From Bacteroidales bacterium (GTDB lineage: Bacteria; Bacteroidota; Bacteroidia; Bacteroidales; VadinHA17): 64,000 nucleotides of DNA. The DNA lies in the NCBI GenBank assembly GCA_022865305.1, contig JALHSP010000026.1:186001-250000 (forward strand), in the 5' to 3' direction. Below are positions 1-7,194 of this stretch, piece by piece. The notes beneath the pieces were generated by a model. The model ran no database searches. It saw only the letters and a program-made list of their open reading frames with translations, and had not been told where the DNA came from. The first letter of the stretch is position 1. Each line of letters begins with the position of its first letter. Made by a program: the position numbers and the translations under genes.

Positions 1-2
1 AA

Positions 3-890
3 TCACTTAAGGATATAATTGTTGTTCAGCCGGGTAATGAAGGGGCCAATGAACCATGTCTTGTTCAAAAATTTGATGATAATTACTCAATAGAAATAAA
101 ACCATTTGCAACTTCCCATAAAGATTTAGGTCAATGGGAAAGCCTGGGATTCATTATTAATATTAAAAAGAATAAAGAGACTATTAGAACAATTGGCTAT
201 ACAAGTGATGCTCACTGGAGACAAGATTTTTCCGATAATTTTAAGGATTGTCATATTATATGCGCCCATCTTGGTTCAATAGTAGATATTTTAAATAAAA
301 AGGAATTTTGTAGCTTGTGTGGAGATTATAGAGATAATGGAGATGGTAAATGTGAAAAAGATCCGGAATGTAAAGAAAAAAGATTCGTAAATGGAAATCC
401 TACAACAAAGAAATTATTAAAACAAGCACAAGAACAAAATCATCTTTATCTTTCTGGTCTAACTATGTTTTTTGATAAACTTCTGGCGAATGAAGAAAAT
501 GGTGATAAAAAAATGGAATTGGCGGTAATCTCTGAATTTGGCGAAGAACTTAAAGAAGGATTACGCATGGATTTATTTCACAAATTTGATGATTGGTTTC
601 AAGAAAGAAGTACAAGAAGTACAAAAAAGGCGAAATGTTTCCCAGGTGATATTGGACTGGAAATCGATTTATTGAATAGTAATATTCTATGTTGTTGTTG
701 TCAGGAATTCAAATCAAAAGATGGAATATTACCTATTCCTTATGGTAAAGATGAGGCGATATTTTACATCTGCGATGAATGCAAGTCTGTTCTATCACCC
801 TACCAGATAGAAAAAAAATTGAAAGATTATTACGAGAATGGCCGCCATTTAGAATTAGCAGAACTGATCACCGATGGACAAGTACGATGA
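3..890 (+). CDS. Metallo-beta-lactamase-fold protein with Cys clusters (5' end outside window)
   Basis: The frame is open from the window edge, so about 295 C-terminal residues are seen. The first ~90 residues read like the second half of an MBL-fold hydrolase: a TSHKD stretch, then IGYTSDAHW and IICAHLGSI, where MBL enzymes carry late metal-binding Asp/His residues. The HxHxDH motif would lie upstream and is not visible. After this come two cysteine clusters, CSLCGDY with further Cys, and near the C-terminus CCCCQEF followed by CDECKSVL. These look like zinc-binding knuckles and are not usual in housekeeping MBL enzymes. The stop overlaps the ATG of the next gene (ATGA), so the two are probably translationally coupled. 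Substrate unknown. The MBL call is moderately sure; the zinc-binding role of the Cys clusters is inferred. Confidence 0.6.
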   Translation, partial: SLKDIIVVQPGNEGANEPCLVQKFDDNYSIEIKPFATSHKDLGQWESLGFIINIKKNKETIRTIGYTSDAHWRQDFSDNFKDCHIICAHLGSIVDILNKKEFCSLCGDYRDNGDGKCEKDPECKEKRFVNGNPTTKKLLKQAQEQNHLYLSGLTMFFDKLLANEENGDKKMELAVISEFGEELKEGLRMDLFHKFDDWFQERSTRSTKKAKCFPGDIGLEIDLLNSNILCCCCQEFKSKDGILPIPYGKDEAIFYICDECKSVLSPYQIEKKLKDYYENGRHLELAELITDGQVR

Positions 891-2089
891 AAATCTGCTT
901 CATAACCAAATATCCCCCCATTCAGGGTGGCGTCTCATCAAGAGCATATTGGCAGGCAAAAGCTCTCGGGCAACGCGATCATGAAGTTCATATTGTCACT
1001 AACTCGCTTGAGGTTGAGGATGATTATAAAGAGGTTTTCGATTTAAACGATCCTGACTTTCTTCCGGAAAATGTCTTTCTTCACAGCACAAATGCTGAGT
1101 CAAATCCCTGGCATATCCCCTTCTCTCCTGCATATACTGAACGAATTGCCAACCTGGCAATTGAAGTAATCCGGCAATATGACATTAAGGTAATTGATTC
1201 AAATTTTATTCTTCCCTATGGTATTGCAGGAAATATTGCAAAGAGTATTACCGGAGTACCTCAGATCCTCCGGCATGCCGGCAGTGATATCGGAAAACTT
1301 TTTATTTCGACATCTTACAGTTCCCTCTTCAAATTTGTCTTTCAGCGTGTCGACAAAATCCTTACCTACCCACAGTTAAAGGAGTTGTTCATTTCGATGG
1401 GAATCCCGGAATCCAGAATCTCTATTGATGATAGGGTAATTGTTGACACAATGGCTTTTAACCCCGGGGTCAATCCGATCCCTCTTTCTGAATATACGGA
1501 TTTAAAGATTACCGGCTACCCTATCATAACCTACATCGGGAAAATAAACTACTACTGGGAATCGAAAGGATTAATGGAATTAGTGGAGGCTGTAAAGGAT
1601 ATCAAGGAAGATTTTTTGTTACTGTTTTTTTCTAATGGCAGAGGTCTGAAAGAGTTTAAAATGTTTCTTGAAGAGCAAGGTCTTATGGGAAAATCTGTCT
1701 TCCTGAACTTCCTTCCTCCCTGGAAAATACCTTCCGTTATCAAGCTATCTACATGTGTTGTCTTACCGGAAAGAGATTTTCCTGTTAAATATCATGTCCC
1801 TATCCTTCCAAAAGAGGTAATGGCAATCGGGAAATGCCTGGTTCTCGGGAAAGAGATTGCTCATAATCAATACTATGGAAATTTAACTGACAGGGAAAAT
1901 GTTCTGCTTGTTAATCCCAAAAACATTCCTGCTTTCAGGAGTGTTATCGAATTTGTTATACACAATCCTGAAGAGGTGGCTGAAATTGGAAGAAAAGCTT
2001 ATGAAACCTCAAAAACAATTGATAACTTTAATGAATTCATTGACTATACTTTAGAACAATATAATTCTCTCATTGAAGTCAAAAAGTAA
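887..2089 (+). CDS. GT4-like glycosyltransferase
   Basis: A 400-residue protein. I chose the ATG at 887, which overlaps the upstream TGA, because it begins MKICFITKYPPIQGGVSSRA, a typical GT4 N-terminus with the glycine-rich donor-side loop. A longer frame to 779 has no such start. Further GT4-type features are the N-terminal Rossmann half (HEVHIVTN), a mid-protein YIGKINYYWESKGLMELVEA block at the start of the C-terminal domain, and a late region (LPKEVMAIGKCLVLGKEIAHNQYYG) where GT4 enzymes bind nucleotide sugar. There is no signal peptide, so it is cytosolic. Coupling to the Cys-rich MBL gene, rather than to a polysaccharide cluster, is odd and suggests a dedicated two-gene module. Donor and acceptor cannot be read from sequence. 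Confidence 0.75.
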   Translation: MKICFITKYPPIQGGVSSRAYWQAKALGQRDHEVHIVTNSLEVEDDYKEVFDLNDPDFLPENVFLHSTNAESNPWHIPFSPAYTERIANLAIEVIRQYDIKVIDSNFILPYGIAGNIAKSITGVPQILRHAGSDIGKLFISTSYSSLFKFVFQRVDKILTYPQLKELFISMGIPESRISIDDRVIVDTMAFNPGVNPIPLSEYTDLKITGYPIITYIGKINYYWESKGLMELVEAVKDIKEDFLLLFFSNGRGLKEFKMFLEEQGLMGKSVFLNFLPPWKIPSVIKLSTCVVLPERDFPVKYHVPILPKEVMAIGKCLVLGKEIAHNQYYGNLTDRENVLLVNPKNIPAFRSVIEFVIHNPEEVAEIGRKAYETSKTIDNFNEFIDYTLEQYNSLIEVKK

Positions 2090-2104
2090 AAGGATTTTCT
2101 GCCG

Positions 2105-2467
2105 TCACTTGCTCTGTTTTTCGTCCTCTTTCTTTAACCTTAACAACTCCTCTATTTTGTCAATTATATTCTGTGGGCATGATCCGATTTTATAAATTAC
2201 CCTGATCTTTTTTAGAGACACTGTTCTGTCAACAACAACAAGTGAATCAAAGGTTAAACCCATCTGAATGCCTTCAGGGGAATCCTTGTTAACAATAAAA
2301 CAATATTTGTATTTTGAGACCTGTTGAACCTGTTTTGTAAGACAACATAGTTCAACCTCATCCTGAAGATCTTCGATAATTATTGCCGGCCGTGCTGTGG
2401 TTTCAATGGGATTTTCCTGGTTGGGATAAGCCGGAATATTGACCACATTCCAGACCTCATACACCAT
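2105..2467 (-). CDS. PemK/MazF-like toxin-fold protein
   Basis: 120 residues. The middle ARPAIIIEDL and LCCLTKQ segments, and the C-terminal pattern GLTFDSLVVVDRTVSLKKI followed by KIGSCPQNIIDKIEELL, match the layout of PemK/MazF-type RNase toxins (an RPA.VV strand, then a late S/D-x-V..D...L.K..G segment before the final helix). The start ATG lies inside the end of the upstream membrane-protein gene (11-nt overlap), so translation is coupled. No classical small antitoxin is adjacent; the overlapping partner is a predicted membrane protein. Family assignment rests on pattern only. It could be a MazF-fold protein with no RNase activity. Confidence 0.5.
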   Translation of the reverse strand: MVYEVWNVVNIPAYPNQENPIETTARPAIIIEDLQDEVELCCLTKQVQQVSKYKYCFIVNKDSPEGIQMGLTFDSLVVVDRTVSLKKIRVIYKIGSCPQNIIDKIEELLRLKKEDEKQSK

Positions 2468-3026
2468 TGGTTTTAAGTTTTTTTGCTAAATGATGGTGAG
2501 TATGATGAGCATATACCTGATCGGAATCATCACCCCAGATATCGTTCATTATATCTAACGACTCCTTTTCTTTTTCACTAAGTGAAGTAGTATTGGCAGA
2601 AACAAACAATGCCCTGGAAAGGTTATTTCTCATCTCAGTTAAAACAGCTGATATTTTATTGAATTTATTGAAGATACTTTTAAATGGAAACTTTTTAGCG
2701 TCCGGTTCAATTTCCTTATCTAATGCTTCCATGAACAATACCATTGTGTTTATTATATTATATCCATCCCTGGTACTTATAAATGATAAATCAGGAATAT
2801 CTTTCTTTAATAAACTCAATTCCTTTTGCAAATTCCTGTATAAACTCCAGAGCATTAAATTAGCAACGGGAACAAAAAGAATCAATAGAAAAGGAAGTAA
2901 AACCAGAGATAAAATAATCCATGGTATGTTACTAATTGCCTTTATTGTGTAAGAAGAGAAATTAATGATTTTATAGGACTTCTCCTGCTCAACATAATGA
3001 AAATTTATTTGTAATGCAGCATCCAT
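2457..3026 (-). CDS. Predicted membrane protein coupled to the MazF-like gene
   Basis: About 189 residues from the ATG at 3026. A TTG further upstream would add 11 residues and is less likely. Two adjacent hydrophobic segments (around residues 30-60, IPWIILSLVLLPFLLILF and on) form a hairpin or one long span, followed by a charged, helical cytoplasmic part and a histidine-rich tail (YAHHTHHHLAKK). I do not recognise the family. The 11-nt overlap with the PemK/MazF-like gene suggests the two act together, with this protein as membrane anchor or antidote, but nothing in the sequence proves that. A CAAAGTTA motif at 3044-3051 (TAACTTTG on the minus strand) could be its -7 promoter box. Confidence 0.55.
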   Translation of the reverse strand: MDAALQINFHYVEQEKSYKIINFSSYTIKAISNIPWIILSLVLLPFLLILFVPVANLMLWSLYRNLQKELSLLKKDIPDLSFISTRDGYNIINTMVLFMEALDKEIEPDAKKFPFKSIFNKFNKISAVLTEMRNNLSRALFVSANTTSLSEKEKESLDIMNDIWGDDSDQVYAHHTHHHLAKKLKTNGV

Positions 3027-3190
3027 CGTAATCAACTTTAGTACAAAGTTATAAATCAAATCAACAATTTATTGAATTTGATAGAAAAATTTGTCTCTGA
3101 TTAGCTTTTAATAAGATGTAACTTTTTATTAATCATTATATTTCTAATCAATATTATCCTTCATCATTGTAAGGAATATAGGTTTTCCCT

Positions 3191-4510
3191 TCATTTACCT
3201 TTTCTTTTTTTCCCGGTTTTCACACTTTGCTTCTTTTTCTCAGCTTTTATCCTCTCCAGCAACACACTTGCCGGCTCATCATTCGGATCTTGCGGTACCA
3301 GCTCGCCGCGAAATGCTTTAGCTAAAATGCTTTGTGGTAGCTTATCGAGTATGGTTTTGGCCTTGATGTAATGAGCTTCTACCTTTTTGGCAAAATCAAA
3401 TAACTGCTCAATTCTATGAACGATTTCTTCTTGTTCATTTGGTGTTGGGATCAAAATTGGTAGTTCTCGGATATCATTTAATCCAAGTCCTGACTTTGTT
3501 GCCCCTTTTTTAACTTCATCAAAGTATTTCCTTCCTCCATTCATAGCTGAAATATAATAAGCAAGATACTTAGCATTATACCCTTTCTTAGGGCGTGCTA
3601 GACAAACATGTTGATTTACATAAGACTCTTGAAAACCAGCATATACTAATCCGATCATTCCAACATCCCCCGTAATCGAAATCAGAATATCATTTGTATT
3701 GACTTTAGTTCTTGTGCCTTCTGAATTAAGAGGCGGAGTTACATATTTATTCTTTGAAGGATCTACATTAATTTGTATAGTATCATAGTCGAGATTTGTT
3801 ACCCTAATAAATAACTTACCCTCATCAGAATAATAATCTGCCCAGCCTCTGGAACCACTTGTTATAAATTCAAAGACTTCATTACCATTACTAATAGTCC
3901 AATTCTTTTTTAGTTTGTAATTATCGTTTAATTCATGAGATAATCTTCCACTCACAGCAGCAGCCAGCACACTCTGGCGGAAGCGTTTGAGTAAAATGGG
4001 GATTCTATCGAGACGTCGTTTGTTACTTTCAACATTTTCCATTAGGGCATCGAGCTTAGCAACAATGCGGTGTTGCTCAACAAGAGGAGGTAGAAATATT
4101 TTACAGATTTCGAAAAAATCTTTATTGATATGTTGTAAGCCAGTTCCTGTGCTAGTTTCCTTAATGAAATTGTTATTGTGCTTAATAATGTATTCAATAA
4201 ACTTAGTTGGGATCTTATCAAGTGGTCTTAAACCTACTAAAGTTGAACCAATTGCACCTTTAAAACCACTGCCACATTTCCCTATACTACCGTCCCATAC
4301 CAATAAGACAAAACTTTCATCAACGATAGAAACCTTTGGATCATTAGTATATGCTCTTACAGATTTACCCTCCATCTCGTCAATGAGAATATAAGGAACA
4401 TATCCTCCTTTTAGAGTATCAATTGTACTTGAAGGTTTCTTTCCTTTTTTTGATAGAACAATTTCACCTAAACTACATTTACTCCATCCTTCTAATATCC
4501 TATTCTCCAT
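3191..4510 (-). CDS. hsdS: Type I restriction-modification specificity subunit HsdS
   Basis: 439 residues from the ATG at 4510, which overlaps the end of hsdM by 11 nt. Two target-recognition domains are visible. The first starts GWSKCSLGEIV and ends with IFLPPLVEQHRIVAKLDALM. The second starts KKNWTISNGNEVF and ends with ILIPTPNEQEEIVHRIEQLF. Each is followed by a helical spacer; the central one is ...LLKRFRQSVLAAAVSGRL and the C-terminal one LPQSILAKAFRGELVPQDP. The PL/PNEQ..IV..I..L repeat is the HsdS signature. Length is normal. HsdS sets the bipartite DNA sequence recognised by the HsdM2S methylase and HsdR2M2S nuclease. The two recognition domains differ, so the target is probably asymmetric. 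The target itself cannot be read out. Confidence 0.95.
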   Translation of the reverse strand: MENRILEGWSKCSLGEIVLSKKGKKPSSTIDTLKGGYVPYILIDEMEGKSVRAYTNDPKVSIVDESFVLLVWDGSIGKCGSGFKGAIGSTLVGLRPLDKIPTKFIEYIIKHNNNFIKETSTGTGLQHINKDFFEICKIFLPPLVEQHRIVAKLDALMENVESNKRRLDRIPILLKRFRQSVLAAAVSGRLSHELNDNYKLKKNWTISNGNEVFEFITSGSRGWADYYSDEGKLFIRVTNLDYDTIQINVDPSKNKYVTPPLNSEGTRTKVNTNDILISITGDVGMIGLVYAGFQESYVNQHVCLARPKKGYNAKYLAYYISAMNGGRKYFDEVKKGATKSGLGLNDIRELPILIPTPNEQEEIVHRIEQLFDFAKKVEAHYIKAKTILDKLPQSILAKAFRGELVPQDPNDEPASVLLERIKAEKKKQSVKTGKKRKGK

Positions 4511-5906
4511 TATTCTCCAACATTGAAAGTATTTCACGCAGATCATCAACAACAGCTTCAAGTTCAGTTATAGCTTCGGATGCAAGTTCATTTGGTTCCG
4601 GGAGGTTATCTGCATCTTCCAGACTTTCATCTTTTAGCCAGGTTATATCGAGCTTGAAGTTACGTTTCTTAACTTCATCCATAGTATAACTTCGGAATCG
4701 GCTGGTTTCTCCATGGTCAGTTCGTTTGCTTCTACCATTCGGATCAGAACCATAGCATTGTTCAAACTCTTCAAAATATTTAGATGTAAGCGGGCGGTCT
4801 TTTTTAGTAATACCTTCTACATTACTTCTGGCATCGAAAATCCAAACTCTTTCTGTTGGCAATCCTTTCTGAAAGAAGATGACATTCGCCTTAACTCCCT
4901 GTGCATAAGGGGTAAATGTTCCACGAGGCAACCGGAGTATTGTATGCAGGTTGCAATCATGCATCAATATTTCAAATACTTCTCCAGCCTTGTCTTCAAA
5001 TAATACATTATCAGGTAAAACAACCGCAGCTCGTCCACCGTCCTCCAGGATACTCATAACATGTTGTATAAAATTGAGCTGCTTGTTGCTGGTTTCTACT
5101 GTAAAATCATCCCTTTCCGGTGCCTGATTTGCTCCCTTTGTTCCAAATGGCGGATTGGTAAGTACTACATCAAATTTTTCTGTTCCAGGAGTACTATAAA
5201 TTGTATCTCCTAGTTTAATTTTAGGTGTTACATTGTGTAGGAACATGTTCATCAAAGCGAGACGCCTGGGGCGGGGAACAAGTTCCTGTCCGTAATATGT
5301 TTCCTCACGGATCCTTTTAATCTCCTCTCTTGGCAGTGCCCCTTTACATTCTTTCAATAGCCATTCGTAACTTGCCACTAAGAAGCCGCCTGTACCACAA
5401 GCAGGATCGGTCATTTTAAACTTTTTTTTGCCTCTCGGATCCGGCTTCATTAGTCTTACCATGGATTGTATCAATGGGCGAGGAGTAAAATATTGTCCGG
5501 CTCCTTTCTTCCCTTCACTGGCTGCTTTCTCCAGTAATCCTTCAAATGCGGCACCTTTAACATCAACATCCATCGCGGTCCATTCATCCTCATCTATAAG
5601 TCCGAGTAATTTTTTTAAACTCACGGGATTACTAAATCGGTTTTGAGATTGGGTAAAAATTTCTCCTAATAATCCTTTCTCTTTTGCAAGTTCGCGTAGC
5701 ATATCGGTGTAGTGGTCCATCAGATCACCACCGCTGAGTTTTATCAGAGATTGCCAGTTATATTTATCGGAAATATGTACTTCGTGCTCGTCAGCCATTT
5801 TTAAAAATAGCAGGTAAGTTAACTGCTCAATGTAATCGCCATAATCAACTCCATCATGCCTCAGGGTATGGCAGAACCCCCACAATTTATTTACTATATC
5901 ACTCAT
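4500..5906 (-). CDS. hsdM: Type I restriction-modification adenine methylase HsdM
   Basis: 468 residues, normal length. An N-terminal helical HsdM domain (~1-125) is followed by the N6-adenine methylase fold. The SAM-binding motif is DPACGTGGFL at residues 167-176 and the catalytic motif is TNPPFGTKG with NPPF at 251-254. It methylates adenine in the sequence chosen by HsdS and forms the core of the restriction complex. The gene sits between the transposase/hairpin block upstream and hsdS downstream, whose ATG it overlaps. The break of about 140 nt after the transposase gene means its expression depends either on read-through past three hairpins or on a local promoter. Confidence 0.97.
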   Translation of the reverse strand: MSDIVNKLWGFCHTLRHDGVDYGDYIEQLTYLLFLKMADEHEVHISDKYNWQSLIKLSGGDLMDHYTDMLRELAKEKGLLGEIFTQSQNRFSNPVSLKKLLGLIDEDEWTAMDVDVKGAAFEGLLEKAASEGKKGAGQYFTPRPLIQSMVRLMKPDPRGKKKFKMTDPACGTGGFLVASYEWLLKECKGALPREEIKRIREETYYGQELVPRPRRLALMNMFLHNVTPKIKLGDTIYSTPGTEKFDVVLTNPPFGTKGANQAPERDDFTVETSNKQLNFIQHVMSILEDGGRAAVVLPDNVLFEDKAGEVFEILMHDCNLHTILRLPRGTFTPYAQGVKANVIFFQKGLPTERVWIFDARSNVEGITKKDRPLTSKYFEEFEQCYGSDPNGRSKRTDHGETSRFRSYTMDEVKKRNFKLDITWLKDESLEDADNLPEPNELASEAITELEAVVDDLREILSMLENNGE

Positions 5907-5922
5907 GTTTAATTTTTATGAT

Positions 5923-6039
5923 AATCCCGAAGGGATTGCAGATTTATAGAATATTTTGTACAATTGGTTGTACGACCCCGACGGGGTCGCAGAATCTGGC
6001 ATTACATTTTTGCTATAAACCTTAGATGCCTTCGGCATC
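5923..6039. repeat. Three REP-like hairpins beside the IS200-like transposase
   Basis: Three perfect short palindromes lie in the gap between the transposase and hsdM: aatccc-gaa-gggatt (5923-5937), cgacccc-gac-ggggtcg (5973-5989) and gatgcc-ttc-ggcatc (6025-6039). Each has a 3-nt loop and they are spaced 35-40 nt apart. Their position directly 3' of a Y1/HUH transposase gene fits the REP/RAYT arrangement, in which the enzyme acts on such palindromes. They could also attenuate transcription into hsdM. Confidence 0.7.
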
Positions 6040-6045
6040 ATTTTA

Positions 6046-6504
6046 TTAATACCATTCGAACAAATATTTTTCATCATGCTCAACTTCAAATCTTTTCAAA
6101 AAATCAATATACTCATCTCTAAATGTCGTTTTACGATGATGTTCTTTTTGATTCAATATGTATTTCACCACGTTATCAATTTGAGAGTGACTATATGAAA
6201 AAGCGCCAAATCCCTCCTGCCAGCTGAAATAGAACTTAGATAATCTGTTTTCTTTGACAAAATCGTTGCTAGCCTTTTTAATTTCTCTGACCAGGTCTGA
6301 CAAACAACAACCAGGCTTCATACCAACAAAAATGTGGATATGATTGGCAGTTCCTCCTATTGCTATTAATTTCTGGTTTTTATTTCTTACAATACCAGTA
6401 ATATATTGATATAACCTTTCTTCCCATTCAGAGCCAATTGTAACTTCTCTACCTTTAACTGCAAAGACAATTTGAATATATATCTGTGAAAATGTACCTG
6501 GCAT
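6046..6504 (-). CDS. IS200-like / REP-associated tyrosine transposase (RAYT)
   Basis: 152 residues, typical for the Y1_Tnp family. The HUH metal motif is NHIHIFV (H55-x-H57). The catalytic Tyr is probably Y115 in NVVKYILNQKEHH, following SYSHSQID. These are single-strand DNA nucleases that cut at hairpin foot sites. The gene starts 3 nt after the stop of the hsdR C-terminal gene and lies inside the restriction operon in the same direction. No terminal tnpB or IS ends are visible, and three short hairpins lie just downstream. This looks like a resident RAYT, not a fresh IS copy. It is intact over its whole length. Confidence 0.88.
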   Translation of the reverse strand: MPGTFSQIYIQIVFAVKGREVTIGSEWEERLYQYITGIVRNKNQKLIAIGGTANHIHIFVGMKPGCCLSDLVREIKKASNDFVKENRLSKFYFSWQEGFGAFSYSHSQIDNVVKYILNQKEHHRKTTFRDEYIDFLKRFEVEHDEKYLFEWY

Positions 6505-6507
6505 ATA

Positions 6508-7194
6508 TTAAGCGGCAATGGCCGAATTTATTTCAGTAATAATTTTTTTGTAGTTATCAGGAAATACCATTTTGAATCTTGTGAAACCGCCTCGATCGGT
6601 AAACACAGGTAATTCTTTGAAATCATTTTCATCTAAAGTCATGTTTTGCTTAAGATGCTCCTTTATGTATTCCATCCATTTTCCCTGCTCAGAACTTAAC
6701 TTTATTCCACTGGTTACCTTAAGGATTGCTTGATTTACTCTTTCTTCCGGGCTAAGTAATGGTTCAGTTTCCTTGGCTGCATGTTTCACCATACTGATAA
6801 TATCCACTATATCTTTATGATACACTACTTTATGTGCTATGAGCAATTTTGTCTCTTCAAAATCATTTTCTTTAAGAGCAGTTTTAAGTTCATTCAATGC
6901 CTTGGTATTCCAGTTCTTGGGTTTGTTAAGCAGGATTGAAATCGCTTCGATTTCATTCTCTTTTTGCTTAATGAAATCTGCAAAAGCAATAAGATAGTCA
7001 TCAGGTTTTAGACCAGATTTTGTTTTGGTGTAAAACAGAATATCAGAATGAACTTCATCTTTTACCTCATATCCAACCCAAAATACTTTTTTTGCACGTT
7101 CGTAGTTCTCAAGCAGGTCCTGAAACTGAGGATCTCTGAGCAGTCTCATTACGCTAGCAAAGCTTTCGAATATTTCGGGTAATGACTTCGCCAT
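6508..7194 (-). CDS. hsdR: HsdR C-terminal subunit (EcoEI_R_C domain), separate gene
   Basis: 228 residues matching the C-terminal part of EcoEI-family HsdR proteins. It has the segments MRLLRDPQFQDLL, DYLIAFADFI, VDIISMVKHAAKETEPLL and the closing FKELPVFTDRGG...EINSAIAA. In the family this helical domain docks the motor subunit on the HsdM/HsdS core. Its ATG is embedded in the TAA of the upstream gene (TAATG), so re-initiation by terminating ribosomes is expected. The start (LPEIFESFASVMRLLRD) duplicates in register the last ~14 residues of the upstream protein (GRFAEQLSKYFEKYR), so this looks like a settled gene split and not a recent frameshift. Confidence 0.85.
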   Translation of the reverse strand: MAKSLPEIFESFASVMRLLRDPQFQDLLENYERAKKVFWVGYEVKDEVHSDILFYTKTKSGLKPDDYLIAFADFIKQKENEIEAISILLNKPKNWNTKALNELKTALKENDFEETKLLIAHKVVYHKDIVDIISMVKHAAKETEPLLSPEERVNQAILKVTSGIKLSSEQGKWMEYIKEHLKQNMTLDENDFKELPVFTDRGGFTRFKMVFPDNYKKIITEINSAIAA

